DNA of 29,765 nt from a virus: the IMG/VR virus record IMGVR_UViG_3300007229_000046, positions 1 to 29,765 of that record. One strand, given 5' to 3'. How positions within the stretch are numbered: position 1 is the first letter of the stretch; every line of letters begins with the position of its first letter. The position numbers were made by a program, and so were the translations under genes. The notes under the pieces were generated by a model. That model was not told where the DNA came from, did not search any database, and worked only from the letters and a program-made list of their open reading frames with translations. Positions 1 through 8,130 of this stretch are shown here, piece after piece.

Positions 1-1385
1 GTTTGGAAGAACATATTAAGCGCTTCCTGCGGGTTGTAGTTTGTTCCGTTGCCTAAGTCAATTTCAGCAAGTCCATCAGCGTCAAGGTAAACCCCATCGG
101 GTACCATGCGTGATAAAACCTGCTGTAGTTTTAAATGCGTTAATTGTATCGTGTCAGCAAAACCAGTGATTCTGCTAACTATAGATTCAATTCTTCCGTT
201 GTACATTCTAGGCGCTACAATAGAGTAATTCATTTTTACCTTATTGAAGTCGCTCTTAGAACGCATCATGTTTTCTGCCCGCTCCCACTTTAGTAGGATG
301 TCAGTACCTAGAATCATAACACCTTCATACACGCACTCAACTGACCGCTGTAGCTTTGAGTAACCACCTTCTTTATCTTCTGGTGGATTAAAAGTGTCAG
401 GTTTTTCTATGGCTTTATAGCCGCCAGTAGAAGTTTCTTTAACCTTGTAAACATTGTTCATAAAGGTCTTGTAGTTAAAATACAAAACCTGAACCTTGTT
501 TATATCGTTGACCTCTGTCCTGTAGGTTCTATTGCCGTACCTTTTAGACGCAGAGCTTTGGATTTTCTCTAGATCGTCAAGCGTGAGATGCTCAAACTCT
601 CTGGCAAGCTCGTTAATGGGTATAGTCTTTACTTCACCTACGTAGTATACGTCTTCGAAATAAGGTGATTCAGTTCTAGAGTAAACTATATTAGCTGGGT
701 CAACGTAATCTATAGTAACACCTTCACTCCAGTTAAAACTAGTTTTTACACAACCAAGTCCTAGCACCGTAAGATCGTAAACAAGTCTACGTCTAATCAA
801 GTCGTAGTCATTACCGTCTAGAAGCACGTTTATAGCTTGCTCTTCGGCAATCTCCACAGCTTGCTTATAGTTTAGCTGCATATGGAGAGAAAGCTCCTCC
901 TCGGTCTCCGGAAGCTCCTCTGCGTTAGTCTCAGATAAATCTATATTAAATAAAGCCTTTGAGTTGTCGTTAAACTGCTTCGACTTCATGTCACGGACTA
1001 TAGCGTCCATGTACTCAGTACGCTTGCTAACTCCGTATTGATCTTGCGAATAAGCTTTTATACTGAACATACGGTCAGATAGACCGTTAGTAACAATATC
1101 AACAAACTTAGGTATAATAGGTACAGGCTTCCAGTCTAGGTTCAAATAAGATAGATCACCGTTTATAGAGAGCTCATCTTTATACTTCTGTATAGACTGC
1201 TCTCCTCTAGCGTATAATCTAAGGCTGTGAAACTTATTCTTGTTATCATCAAACTTACTACCTCCAGCATCGTGAAACCACTCTTGCTCTACGGCTCTAG
1301 CAACCTTCAACCCATACTCTGGGCTCATTTTTTCTAGGTCACTTACAACCTGAGACGGGAAATTAACATATGCAACGTTAGCCAT
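1..1385 (-). CDS. Portal protein, C-terminal part missing (runs off left edge)
   Basis: I translated this from an ATG at 1385; the frame stays open to the left edge, giving 461 codons of the N-terminal part. The portal is the dodecameric ring at the capsid vertex through which DNA is packaged and ejected and to which the tail attaches. The call rests on position directly after the terminase (2 bases from its stop), on size, and on a general resemblance to portals of marine Bacteroidetes phages: an acidic helical N-terminal region, a long alpha/beta middle with the stretch VDPANIVYSRTESPYFED, and a C-terminal helical region (ITGFADTIQLTHLKLQQVL) that would fit a portal stem. The start has no Shine-Dalgarno site, only AAATAAAC. 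The fold was not verified, and another head-tail connector is the main alternative. Confidence 0.75.
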   Translation of the reverse strand, partial: MANVAYVNFPSQVVSDLEKMSPEYGLKVARAVEQEWFHDAGGSKFDDNKNKFHSLRLYARGEQSIQKYKDELSINGDLSYLNLDWKPVPIIPKFVDIVTNGLSDRMFSIKAYSQDQYGVSKRTEYMDAIVRDMKSKQFNDNSKALFNIDLSETNAEELPETEEELSLHMQLNYKQAVEIAEEQAINVLLDGNDYDLIRRRLVYDLTVLGLGCVKTSFNWSEGVTIDYVDPANIVYSRTESPYFEDVYYVGEVKTIPINELAREFEHLTLDDLEKIQSSASKRYGNRTYRTEVNDINKVQVLYFNYKTFMNNVYKVKETSTGGYKAIEKPDTFNPPEDKEGGYSKLQRSVECVYEGVMILGTDILLKWERAENMMRSKSDFNKVKMNYSIVAPRMYNGRIESIVSRITGFADTIQLTHLKLQQVLSRMVPDGVYLDADGLAEIDLGNGTNYNPQEALNMFFQ

Positions 1386-1387
1386 GT

Positions 1388-3604
1388 TTATTTAATTATT
1401 TCGGATGCAAATCCTTTGTTGTTGTATTTTGCTATATTCAAGTTGAGCGAAGGTTTATGCTTTTCAGCGTGTGGAGTGTATAGGTGTCTATTACAAGCCA
1501 TGATAGCCAGGCCTGAACTTATAGCCGCGTCAAATTTAGTTCTTTTGTTTATATCAAAACCAGCCCAGTCGTTCAGTGTTTCTTGAAAGTAAACTGTCCC
1601 GTAGTTGCCGTCACCTAGATGACCAACATGGGATTGTATATACATTTCAATCGCTGCCGCGTGGGCTTGTTTGATGTCTTCACTGGAGTTTGGTATACCA
1701 CCTACTTCTTTCTCAGCAACAGAAAGCTTATTCCAAACCTTGTCTGGTCTGTTCATGCTATAGCCTCTGTATCCTCTTCGCTTTAGGTAGTAAAGCAGTC
1801 TTGGTTTGTTGTTCTCTGCAAGTAGAGGCATTCCGTAAAACACCAATGCCATAAGCACGTCTTCAAAAAATATCTCAGCAGTTTGGGGTCTTGCTACATA
1901 CTCTAAGAAAAACGAGCTAGGCGGCGCGTCCTCCATGGAAAACTTAGTTAATCCATGAAGTGCTCCTTTTGAACCCTTTCCATCTACAGTTCCAGATATG
2001 TCGTAACTGTCACAACCAAAAGCACCTACGTGCTCGTTGCCAGGGAATTTTACCCCGTTTTTAACAATCGACTTGTTCTGTAGACTTATTGGCGGAACCC
2101 AGCTTATATTAAATCTTCCGTTAGGATCAGGGTAGAAGATTACTTTAGAATCTTTTACACCGTTCTCCCATTGAAAGCTACCTTTAGTGGTATGTGCGCT
2201 GTGACGGCTGCCCTCGTTATAATCTATTTGCTCGTAAATCTTTACTAGGTTGAATATACTATTCTTAGCCTCATCTCTAAAAGCGTGTTCTACGGTTCTA
2301 GGGAATTGTCTATAAAATTCGTTTAATCCATCCTGGTCATCTTTTAAACCATGGGCTTCGTTTTCCCAATGATCTATAACACCTATGTCTATTAGTTCAC
2401 CATCTGGTGACAGTCTTTCTCCATCGTCTGGAGTATTAAATACAGGAAATCCGAATCTGTCAATAAATCCCTCATAGTTCCATTCCATTGGGATAAAGAG
2501 AGAATAAAGCCCAGACTTCGTCTGTCCATTTCTATTTCTCTTTGAAACATTTGAATCATTGTACAGTTTCTTAAAGTTGTTACCGCCTTTGTCTAAAGCG
2601 TTTGAGGTAGACCCCATCAAGCACTTTCCTATAATTCTACTTCCTAACCTAAGACAAGTTTTAGTTACTCGCCAGTTGTTGAGTATGTTGTCAGGTCTTT
2701 CCCACTTACCACTTTCATCATGTACTAGCAGGTTAAGCTTTTCACCGTCATAACTGTTGTCGCCTGTGTTCTTCCAGTCAATCGTAGTGTCAAGTCCTAC
2801 TAGTTCCTCAAGCTTTTCATTGCTCTGTATCTTCCTTCTAGTAAACTTACTAGCAGGTACTCTATAAGCAAGTTCAGACTTAGGTCTGTCCATACCATCT
2901 TGTATAGGCTTGAAGAAAAACGGGTAGTTCATTGATATAGGAACTATCTTATCCGTAAACATTTTCTTTGCGTCTCCACCTGATTTAGACAACACTCCAT
3001 ATCTACTATCACTCGATATGGTCGCTAAGTTAACTGTTTCAGCTGAACTCATAAAAGAAAAACCAGATCTTCTATTCTTTAGATAGCACATGCCGTAGCA
3101 TCTTTTATCTGCTTTACACGCTTCCCAGAATATAAAAAATAACCTGTTTGACTCTCTGAAGTCTGCGGCACCTACGTCAATCTTGCTCCACTGGAGGTAC
3201 ATGTAGTGACTTCCAGTTATGTACGTTGGCTCTCCATCGTTCACGAACCAGAATCCTTCTTCTCTCCGAATAAACTCTTCGTCTATATAATCGTACCATC
3301 TTTCTTTAAGTTCTTCAGGGTAGGCTTTCCAGTCAAATATATTTTTAAGCTTGCCTAGTTCTTTAGGAACTTCTTGTTTAACCCATTGGTTAGCCCGGTT
3401 TTCAATCGTAGTGCTTTTTTTCGGTAAAGCTATTTTCAAGCCTTGTATTTCGTACACGTCCCCGATTTGACCGGTCTTAGAGATAACTATAACGTCATGC
3501 TCTTTATTATAACCATAGTCCCACTTTTTCGACTTGTTGAGTCTACTTATAGCGTTACTTTTTATAGGATGTATTACCTTAAGTAGCTCTTGCTGATACT
3601 TCAT
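1388..3604 (-). CDS. terL: Terminase large subunit (TerL)
   Basis: This is the ATP-driven DNA packaging motor with a headful or site-specific nuclease. The 738-residue protein shows an N-terminal ATPase: a Walker-A-like KNRRSGFS (176-183, non-canonical, lacking the final GKT), a Walker B LLVHDE (292-297) and a coupling motif GSTS (331-334). The C-terminal RNase H-like nuclease has candidate metal-binding acids D532 (GCDSYD), E597 (LLAENN) and D692 (KFDAAISSG). At 738 residues it is long for the family (often 450-650), with about 150 residues before the ATPase core; long TerLs of this kind occur in some Bacteroidetes phages. Its ATG overlaps the stop of the upstream TerS candidate by four bases (ATGA), indicating translational coupling. 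Confidence 0.93.
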   Translation of the reverse strand: MKYQQELLKVIHPIKSNAISRLNKSKKWDYGYNKEHDVIVISKTGQIGDVYEIQGLKIALPKKSTTIENRANQWVKQEVPKELGKLKNIFDWKAYPEELKERWYDYIDEEFIRREEGFWFVNDGEPTYITGSHYMYLQWSKIDVGAADFRESNRLFFIFWEACKADKRCYGMCYLKNRRSGFSFMSSAETVNLATISSDSRYGVLSKSGGDAKKMFTDKIVPISMNYPFFFKPIQDGMDRPKSELAYRVPASKFTRRKIQSNEKLEELVGLDTTIDWKNTGDNSYDGEKLNLLVHDESGKWERPDNILNNWRVTKTCLRLGSRIIGKCLMGSTSNALDKGGNNFKKLYNDSNVSKRNRNGQTKSGLYSLFIPMEWNYEGFIDRFGFPVFNTPDDGERLSPDGELIDIGVIDHWENEAHGLKDDQDGLNEFYRQFPRTVEHAFRDEAKNSIFNLVKIYEQIDYNEGSRHSAHTTKGSFQWENGVKDSKVIFYPDPNGRFNISWVPPISLQNKSIVKNGVKFPGNEHVGAFGCDSYDISGTVDGKGSKGALHGLTKFSMEDAPPSSFFLEYVARPQTAEIFFEDVLMALVFYGMPLLAENNKPRLLYYLKRRGYRGYSMNRPDKVWNKLSVAEKEVGGIPNSSEDIKQAHAAAIEMYIQSHVGHLGDGNYGTVYFQETLNDWAGFDINKRTKFDAAISSGLAIMACNRHLYTPHAEKHKPSLNLNIAKYNNKGFASEIIK

Positions 3605-3876
3605 CTAGATCTACCTTCGGCAAAACCTTTAAAAGTAGCTTCTTTACTAGACTCGCTTAGCACGCTGTCTAAAAGGTTCTGCTCTTCTTGAATTCTAGTG
3701 AGTATTTCAAACGCGTCGAATATAGCAAGCTTTTTAGTAGCAGCAGCGTTTTTAAGTCTATCAGCTGATATATCGTCATCAGAATCTATAATAGGTTCTT
3801 TAGCGACTTTAATCAACTCATCAACTGCTACTTGCCCAGCTTGGATTATACTCTTCTTCGTTTCCTTGATATTCAT
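3601..3876 (-). CDS. Candidate terminase small subunit
   Basis: The protein has 91 residues from the ATG at 3876. A longer frame exists from 3963, but its extra N-terminus is low-complexity and would overlap the upstream gene much more, so I prefer 3876. It is almost wholly helical, with a segment DDISADRLKNAAATKKLAIFD followed by an EILTRIQEEQNLL helix and a basic C-terminus (GFAEGRSR). Small terminase subunits bind the packaging site on DNA and form rings through such helical cores. The call is inferred from size, helicity and the place immediately upstream of TerL with a four-base overlap. No DNA-binding motif is clear, so it could also be another small head protein. Confidence 0.5.
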   Translation of the reverse strand: MNIKETKKSIIQAGQVAVDELIKVAKEPIIDSDDDISADRLKNAAATKKLAIFDAFEILTRIQEEQNLLDSVLSESSKEATFKGFAEGRSR

Positions 3877-4426
3877 ATTTAATTGTAATAAATTTAGACA
3901 GCACCCTATACATCCTTTGGCCTTCAACGATAAACTCAAACTCGCTGCTCGGCGTAAAGCCAACTAAGCTGCCCTCTTCTACTGTGCCGTCAGAGTACTT
4001 GACTATACCAACAAGCGGCATCTCTTCTAAGTCCTCTACTTCAAACCCTTCTATAGCAGACTGGTGCTTTATAGGTTGTACGAAGCAGTAGCCGTTTATG
4101 CTCTTCCAGTTATCGTTAGACTTGTACAGGTATAGCTGATCCGGAGATACTAAGTATTTTCCTTCTTCTAGAAAAGCCCTGCTGTTCTTCTCACGGCCTT
4201 TTACATCGTGCCATCGCCTAAAAACGTTATGGTGGACAAGTACCGTGTCACCGTCTTTTATATCTGTGTTAGATATCTTAGGCGTGGTTAAAACAACAGC
4301 CTCTCTATTTATATACTGGTGGTTGAATATCTCTGAGTTTATAATCAACTCATGTTCATCCACTTTTTTAACGTTGTTATATCTCTCACCTTTAGGTGAT
4401 ACAACAAAATTATATATTGATCTCAT
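3821..4426 (-). CDS. Possible GroES-fold (tandem) virion-cluster protein
   Basis: The 201-residue protein has two halves, each reading like a degenerate Cpn10/GroES beta-barrel. The first half has a loop region around residues 35-50 followed by IKDGDTVLVHHNVF and YLVSPDQLYLY, comparable to GroES 'vGDkVlf...yliv.e.DILa'. The second half has GYCFVQPIK, then GSLVGFTPSSEFEFIVEGQRMYRV. This comparison is by eye and the resemblance is weak. It is the gene upstream of the TerS candidate and overlaps it by 56 bases; its own ATG overlaps the stop of the preceding gene (TAATG). If the reading is right, it would be a second co-chaperonin-like protein beside the clear GroES at 8232. The alternative is a beta-rich structural protein. 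Confidence 0.45.
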   Translation of the reverse strand: MRSIYNFVVSPKGERYNNVKKVDEHELIINSEIFNHQYINREAVVLTTPKISNTDIKDGDTVLVHHNVFRRWHDVKGREKNSRAFLEEGKYLVSPDQLYLYKSNDNWKSINGYCFVQPIKHQSAIEGFEVEDLEEMPLVGIVKYSDGTVEEGSLVGFTPSSEFEFIVEGQRMYRVLSKFITIKYEYQGNEEEYNPSWASSS

Positions 4427-4653
4427 TAATATTCCAGGTTGTATTCAACTGAAATTGCCATGTTTTTATTAAAGTCCTTCCAAGGTATCACAGCGTTGCC
4501 TTTTCTTATGTAAATAGAGTACTTGTCTTCTTCCTCTAGTATATCACAAATAGTATGACCGCCATAAACCTCCTGACCCACAGCGTAATGCATGGAGTCA
4601 GTTTTGTAGTCTTTACCTATCGTTATCTTCCTTATTAGATGGCTCATCTTCAC
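4426..4653 (-). CDS. Hypothetical 75-residue protein
   Basis: A small protein with mixed charge (TIGKDYKTDSMHYAVGQEVYGG...YSIYIRKGNAVIPWKDF). The pattern of alternating hydrophobic residues suggests a small beta-barrel such as an SH3-like fold. I do not recognise a family. Starts at 4653 (MKMS) or 4647 (MSHL) are both possible; the first overlaps the upstream gene by 41 bases. Its stop overlaps the next start (TAATG), so it belongs to the same translationally coupled chain leading to TerL. Confidence 0.7.
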   Translation of the reverse strand: MKMSHLIRKITIGKDYKTDSMHYAVGQEVYGGHTICDILEEEDKYSIYIRKGNAVIPWKDFNKNMAISVEYNLEY

Positions 4654-4906
4654 CGTAGTTTATAACACCGGTTTGGATGTCTATATTGTTTGTACCGTAG
4701 GTTTCTTGAAGGTTTTTCTGCATCATAATAAGCTGCTCATTAACTTGGAACACGGACTGTACAGCTACGTGTTTTTGAAGTTCTAACTGAACAATATCGT
4801 TTCGGTGCTTGTTTATGTTTGCTACCGCTTGCTGCATATTCTGCAGTTCCTCTTTAGTGATCTCGGTTGGCTTGAGATCAACTACTTTGTTTTTTGATTT
4901 TCCCAT
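4613..4906 (-). CDS. Hypothetical coiled-coil protein
   Basis: The 97-residue protein has a long central helix (about residues 16-70: TKEELQNMQQAVANINKHR then VQLELQKHVAVQSVFQVNEQ) with heptad-like spacing, and an acidic tail (GEDEPSNKEDNDR). The size and coiled coil would suit a scaffolding or head-assembly helper, but this is only an inference from shape and its place in the head/packaging block. A Lys-rich N-terminus (MGKSKNK) precedes the helix. Confidence 0.7.
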   Translation of the reverse strand: MGKSKNKVVDLKPTEITKEELQNMQQAVANINKHRNDIVQLELQKHVAVQSVFQVNEQLIMMQKNLQETYGTNNIDIQTGVINYGEDEPSNKEDNDR

Positions 4907-4918
4907 GATTTAATTAAA

Positions 4919-5050
4919 TTAACGCCCTTGCCCTCGGTATTTTTTCTTGTATAAGGGAGAAGACTTTTGGTTTGATTGTTTTGTTTTCGCGTGAACCCCA
5001 GGTCTATTGATACTTTTTGATTCGTACGTATTTACGGCTTTATTAGCCAT
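4919..5050 (-). CDS. Small basic protein ending KKKYRGQGR
   Basis: A 43-residue reading frame from the ATG at 5050. It is very basic and contains NRPGVHAKTKQSNQKSS and a C-terminal YKKKYRGQGR. I recall similar short RPGVHAKTK...YRGQGR proteins as common among marine phages. No function is known to me. It is too short for many gene finders but lies exactly between two leftward genes in the same direction, with A/T-rich spacers on each side. Confidence 0.7.
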   Translation of the reverse strand: MANKAVNTYESKSINRPGVHAKTKQSNQKSSPLYKKKYRGQGR

Positions 5051-5083
5051 GATTAAATTGTATTAAATTGTTGTTAATTGTTT

Positions 5084-5413
5084 TTAATATCCAAAGTAGA
5101 ATATTACTCCACCAGCTGTGGTGGTTGGAGGCGTAAAACTATCCCACCTTCCATATATTGTTAGTCCAGCTGGGAATGAAGTAGCAGCATCTGATTCCGC
5201 AGCACCACCACCGTTGCCAGCAACAGCGGCTGTATGACTAAAATAAGCGGCATCAGGATTATCCGTAGAAGCTACCAGTGTAGACAATACTGTTGCTTCT
5301 AAAAAAGTTATAGCTATTATTTTTTTTCCAGTTGGAGGAGTAACTTCAACAGCCTCGTCGCTAAAACCACTACCAAACTGTCCTAATTGATCTGTTCCTA
5401 TGTTAAATCCCAT
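5084..5413 (-). CDS. Probable small virion protein (beta-rich)
   Basis: 109 residues beginning MGFNIG, rich in Gly, Ala, Ser and Thr, with alternating hydrophobic strands (IIAITFLEATVLSTLV; GLTIYGRWDSFTPP) and an aromatic C-terminus (GGVIFYFGY). The composition and the IYGRW segment fit a capsid decoration or fibre-tip protein. The N-terminus MGFNIG is loosely like the MAFKMKG start shared by neighbouring genes. It is placed three bases downstream of the holin gene. Function is not established. Confidence 0.65.
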   Translation of the reverse strand: MGFNIGTDQLGQFGSGFSDEAVEVTPPTGKKIIAITFLEATVLSTLVASTDNPDAAYFSHTAAVAGNGGGAAESDAATSFPAGLTIYGRWDSFTPPTTTAGGVIFYFGY

Positions 5414-5416
5414 AAT

Positions 5417-5809
5417 TTATTTTTTTACTTTTTCTAGTGATCTTCCGCCAAAATATGCACCGATCACGGTTATTAACACTAATTGAAGAAGGTCTACGTA
5501 TGAGTCCTTCACGTTGAAATTTATTGTCCCTGCATCAATGAATATCAATAACATCGTGCATACTATCAAGAATATAAGAACCATAGGCCTTACGTTCTTT
5601 GAAAGCCAAGAGTCAGATCTTAAGTCCGCCTCCCATCGAGAAGTGATGTTCTTTTCCATCTCTATCTCGTAATTCGCTACAAGCTCTTTTACCTTGCGTT
5701 CGGCTTCAAGTTTCTCGTCCTTCGATGTAGTTAAGTTATCTAGCACTCCACCGACGTTTTTTATAAGGTCGGCAGCTCCACCAGAAAGTACTTTACTAAG
5801 TATACCCAT
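5417..5809 (-). CDS. Holin, GTA-holin-3TM-like
   Basis: Holins make timed holes in the inner membrane so that endolysin can reach the wall. The 130-residue protein has an N-terminal Gly-rich amphipathic part, a charged helix (about 30-65), the segment RSDSWLSKNVRPMVLIF that is characteristic of the gene-transfer-agent type holin family, then two strong membrane segments (about 73-92 and 105-125) and a basic tail GGRSLEKVKK. Its ATG shares one base with the stop of the upstream gene (TAATG). No endolysin is recognisable in this window; the HExxH protein at 6495 is the nearest enzyme-like candidate. Confidence 0.75.
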   Translation of the reverse strand: MGILSKVLSGGAADLIKNVGGVLDNLTTSKDEKLEAERKVKELVANYEIEMEKNITSRWEADLRSDSWLSKNVRPMVLIFLIVCTMLLIFIDAGTINFNVKDSYVDLLQLVLITVIGAYFGGRSLEKVKK

Positions 5810-6282
5810 TATTTACCTCTGTTTTTTCTCGCTTTTTCTTTAGCGTTGTGATCTCGCAGTTCTTGTCTCTTCTTTGCTTTCTCAGCAGAGGAAAGGTTTG
5901 CCATAGCTCTTGAATCTTGTTTTTCAGCCTTGTCGCTAAGCTTTTTCGCTTTACCGGTGTTACCCCTTGCGCTTGCTTTAAGGGATCTTCTTGCTAGGTT
6001 AGCCGCTTTATTGTCCGCAGCGTAACCGGCTTCCCCGTCAACTCGGCGCGTTACAGCTGCTACTCTACCGAATTTCTTGTTTTTGATTCTCTCTCCTCGA
6101 TCTTTCATAGGAGACTCCGCTTTTGAAGCATGAACCGCTTTACGCTGGGCATCGCTTGCATATTTTTTCATAGGAGATTCTGGCGCCGCTTCGATCTTGG
6201 CTTTTAGTTCCTCTGGTAAGTTATGCTGCTTACCTACTAACGCTTTTGTCATTGGGCTTTTGCCCCTCATTTTAAATGCCAT
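5809..6282 (-). CDS. Lys/Arg/Ala-rich protein with MAFKM tag
   Basis: I place the start at 6282 (MAFKMRGKSPM), one base after the upstream stop, instead of an upstream in-frame ATG that would overlap that gene. The 157-residue protein is highly basic and helical, with repeated SPM motifs (GKSPMTKA, ESPMKKYA, ESPMKDRG) and a Lys/Ala-rich C-terminal half that could bind DNA or be a linker. The N-terminal heptapeptide recurs in three other genes of this block. I do not recognise a function; an internal virion or ejected protein is possible. Confidence 0.65.
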   Translation of the reverse strand: MAFKMRGKSPMTKALVGKQHNLPEELKAKIEAAPESPMKKYASDAQRKAVHASKAESPMKDRGERIKNKKFGRVAAVTRRVDGEAGYAADNKAANLARRSLKASARGNTGKAKKLSDKAEKQDSRAMANLSSAEKAKKRQELRDHNAKEKARKNRGK

Positions 6283-6283
6283 G

Positions 6284-6502
6284 TTAATTCTTTTTTGCAA
6301 ATTTTTCTACACCACTAATACCAAACGAACCTAAAACCACCCAAACAAACGAATTGTAAACAAAGTCGTTAATTACTAGATCCTTACCTATTGCTCCAGA
6401 AACAGTGTCTGCAATCATTACCAGAACCATTATTGCAAAGGCTACAAATCCAACTATTGCTTTTTCGTTCCATTCGTTCGAGTCTTTAAATATATCAAAC
6501 AT
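6284..6502 (-). CDS. Small two-helix membrane protein (holin-like)
   Basis: 72 residues from an ATG at 6502, which overlaps the stop of the upstream gene by eight bases; a longer frame reaching 6634 is open but lies over that gene. It has a short polar N-terminus (MFDIFKDSNEW), a first membrane segment (about 17-40, KAIVGFVAFAIMVLVMIAD) and a second (about 50-66, YNSFVWVVLGSFGISG) ending in EKFAKKN. The layout matches small phage holins. Lying two genes upstream of the GTA-type holin, it may act as a second holin or antiholin. Confidence 0.65.
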   Translation of the reverse strand: MFDIFKDSNEWNEKAIVGFVAFAIMVLVMIADTVSGAIGKDLVINDFVYNSFVWVVLGSFGISGVEKFAKKN

Positions 6503-6854
6503 CGCTCTCGTTTTTAACAGCTCGTTTTTCCCAAGGGAATACGTTGTCTCCTTCTGGGTACCACTTACCGTTGTATTTAATCTCACCGTCTTTACGAGGG
6601 TAAGTTTTTTTACCATCTCTAACAAAATCGTCACCGTATGCTATTTTACCGCTCTTCATCTCAGAGGCATGTAAGCTTTCATGCGCTATAACTCTTTTTT
6701 CTAGAGCGCTGCCCTTAGGCACGGACTTATCTATATGTATGCTTCCATCCATATTAGCCTCACCCATTATGCCTGATTCAAGGTTTTTTCTAAATATAGG
6801 CGTATCCTTGGAATTCCTATTCTGGCGTTTCTCTCTACCAAGTTTAAAACCCAT
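6495..6854 (-). CDS. HExxH-containing putative metallopeptidase
   Basis: 119 residues. Residues 58-62 read HESLH, a zinc-protease type HExxH, inside a helix preceded by ALEKRVIAHES and followed by ASEMKSGK. The C-terminal part (KDGEIKYNGKWYPEG) looks like a beta-hairpin. No third zinc ligand is obvious; H, D or E residues after position 63 are candidates. The N-terminus MGFKLG resembles the MAFKMKG starts nearby. It is placed beside two membrane proteins of the lysis type, so a role in wall digestion or virion maturation is conceivable. The enzymatic call is an inference from the motif. Confidence 0.6.
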   Translation of the reverse strand: MGFKLGREKRQNRNSKDTPIFRKNLESGIMGEANMDGSIHIDKSVPKGSALEKRVIAHESLHASEMKSGKIAYGDDFVRDGKKTYPRKDGEIKYNGKWYPEGDNVFPWEKRAVKNESDV

Positions 6855-6855
6855 A

Positions 6856-7296
6856 TTATCTATCTTTATCTCGTATCATATCATCTACAGACTTGCTATA
6901 GACTTTATCTGAATACGATTTGTTTTTATAAAAAACACTCCTGTCAGAGGTTGGTATATCCTCTTCACCTAGCAAGATACGGTATATCCTACTTACTAGC
7001 TGGGAGCATTGGAATGAAGTCTTGTATACAGAGTACTTTATACTCTTACCGTTTCTTTGCCTCCAAGTCTCTATCCATCCAGCTGATCGTAGCTTCTCCC
7101 ACCTTCTCTTATCCCAAGAGTACGTGTAAGCGCCCTCGATAAATTCGTTGCGGGTAAATCTACCCTTATGATCTAGGTATATCAATAACTCTAGATCGGC
7201 ATCGGTTAACCCATAAGTCTTACAGGCCCACTTACGCGTGAGCCTGTAGTACTTAAGGATATTCAATTCACGCAGATCCTGCGCGGTTAGTCTCAT
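6856..7296 (-). CDS. Winged-helix DNA-binding-like protein
   Basis: 146 residues. The middle part fits a MarR-like winged helix: helix DADLELLIYLD, recognition region FTRNEFIEG...YSWDKRRWEKLRSAGWIETW, and a wing RNGKSIKYSVYKTS. It then has a further helix and a charged tail. The family resemblance is by eye. A transcription-type protein inside the structural block is unusual and might control late expression or bind DNA in the capsid. It ends one base before the HExxH gene. Confidence 0.6.
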   Translation of the reverse strand: MRLTAQDLRELNILKYYRLTRKWACKTYGLTDADLELLIYLDHKGRFTRNEFIEGAYTYSWDKRRWEKLRSAGWIETWRQRNGKSIKYSVYKTSFQCSQLVSRIYRILLGEEDIPTSDRSVFYKNKSYSDKVYSKSVDDMIRDKDR

Positions 7297-7299
7297 GTG

Positions 7300-7674
7300 T
7301 TATGAGTCTATAGTTATAGCTAGAGCGGATATCGCTGGCATACCGGCCGCGTACACACTCTCTGTGAGGTCAGCGACTGTGTGCATGATGCCTCCGTGAG
7401 GGTGTGCGTTTAGCAAGCTTGAGACAGCTTCTGCTATCTCCTTGCATTTATGCCCGTTGATATCAGCTTGGTCATCTGCTACCGTTGCTGAGTTCAAATG
7501 CGTTAGCACAACTTTATCCAGGCCATCTCCCACGCCGGTTTGGCCTTCAAAGTATAACGTTGTAGTTGTAGCTGACGTTGGGTCTACACCTATGAATCTT
7601 GAGGCTGGCCACATAGCAGAATCGCCTGTTGCGTCTGCTCCATCGCCATCTGAGAAGTATAAATAATTTTCCAT
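7300..7674 (-). CDS. Virion-type protein, paralogue of 7699-8130
   Basis: 124 residues. Aligns by eye with the upstream protein over most of its length: NYLYF against PYLYF, WPASRFIGVDPTSATTTTLYF against VPASSYLGANPTGDNALTLSF, and a shared helix (CKEIAEAVSSLLNAHP against HKQVMAALASIMNSNP) followed by a VAD strand. The two are products of a duplication. Acidic, Thr/Ala-rich and probably beta-rich, as for decoration or minor capsid proteins. No enzymatic motif. Its TGA or TAA lies three bases before the winged-helix gene start. Confidence 0.65.
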   Translation of the reverse strand: MENYLYFSDGDGADATGDSAMWPASRFIGVDPTSATTTTLYFEGQTGVGDGLDKVVLTHLNSATVADDQADINGHKCKEIAEAVSSLLNAHPHGGIMHTVADLTESVYAAGMPAISALAITIDS

Positions 7675-7698
7675 GTTATTATTTTTTTATGTTAATTA

Positions 7699-8130
7699 TT
7701 AAGCGATTGCGCATCCAGTTACATTTCCCAAGAATGCCTTGTGGTATACAGCTGTTTTAGTTCCATACTGAGCTGGATCATAAGAAGTGCCCGCACCACC
7801 AGTAGCTGTAGTAAGCTCTTTAGCAGTTGTCACTTCAGCATCAGCAACCACGATAACCCCAGCGTTTGCTTTATTAGGATTAGAGTTCATTATAGACGCT
7901 AATGCGGCCATAACCTGCTTATGTGTATCCGTCGCTATAGTTAGGGTTACGACATTAACTGTGTCGGTTGCCACCACGTCTTCAAATGACAGCGTTAAAG
8001 CGTTGTCACCTGTTGGGTTAGCCCCTAAGTAAGAGCTAGCCGGAACGCAGATAGCCTCTGTCGTTGTAGCCACTTCTGCTTCCGCGAAGTAAAGGTAAGG
8101 GCCTTTCGCCCTAATTGATTGTTGTGCCAT
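7699..8130 (-). CDS. Virion-type protein, paralogue of 7300-7674
   Basis: 143 residues, Ala/Thr/Val-rich, with the shared core described for its paralogue and an extra C-terminal segment (AQYGTKTAVYHKAFLGNVTG). The AT box and A/T-rich leader just upstream (8131-8231) suggest that it is the first gene of its own transcript and may be strongly expressed, which would fit an abundant virion protein. Major capsid identity is not supported: it is short for a HK97 capsid protein and the family is not recognised. Confidence 0.65.
   Translation of the reverse strand: MAQQSIRAKGPYLYFAEAEVATTTEAICVPASSYLGANPTGDNALTLSFEDVVATDTVNVVTLTIATDTHKQVMAALASIMNSNPNKANAGVIVVADAEVTTAKELTTATGGAGTSYDPAQYGTKTAVYHKAFLGNVTGCAIA

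Noticed and set aside
7699-8130. Major capsid protein
   Set aside because: At 143 residues it is too short for an HK97-fold capsid protein and has a close paralogue; the capsid gene is probably beyond the left edge.
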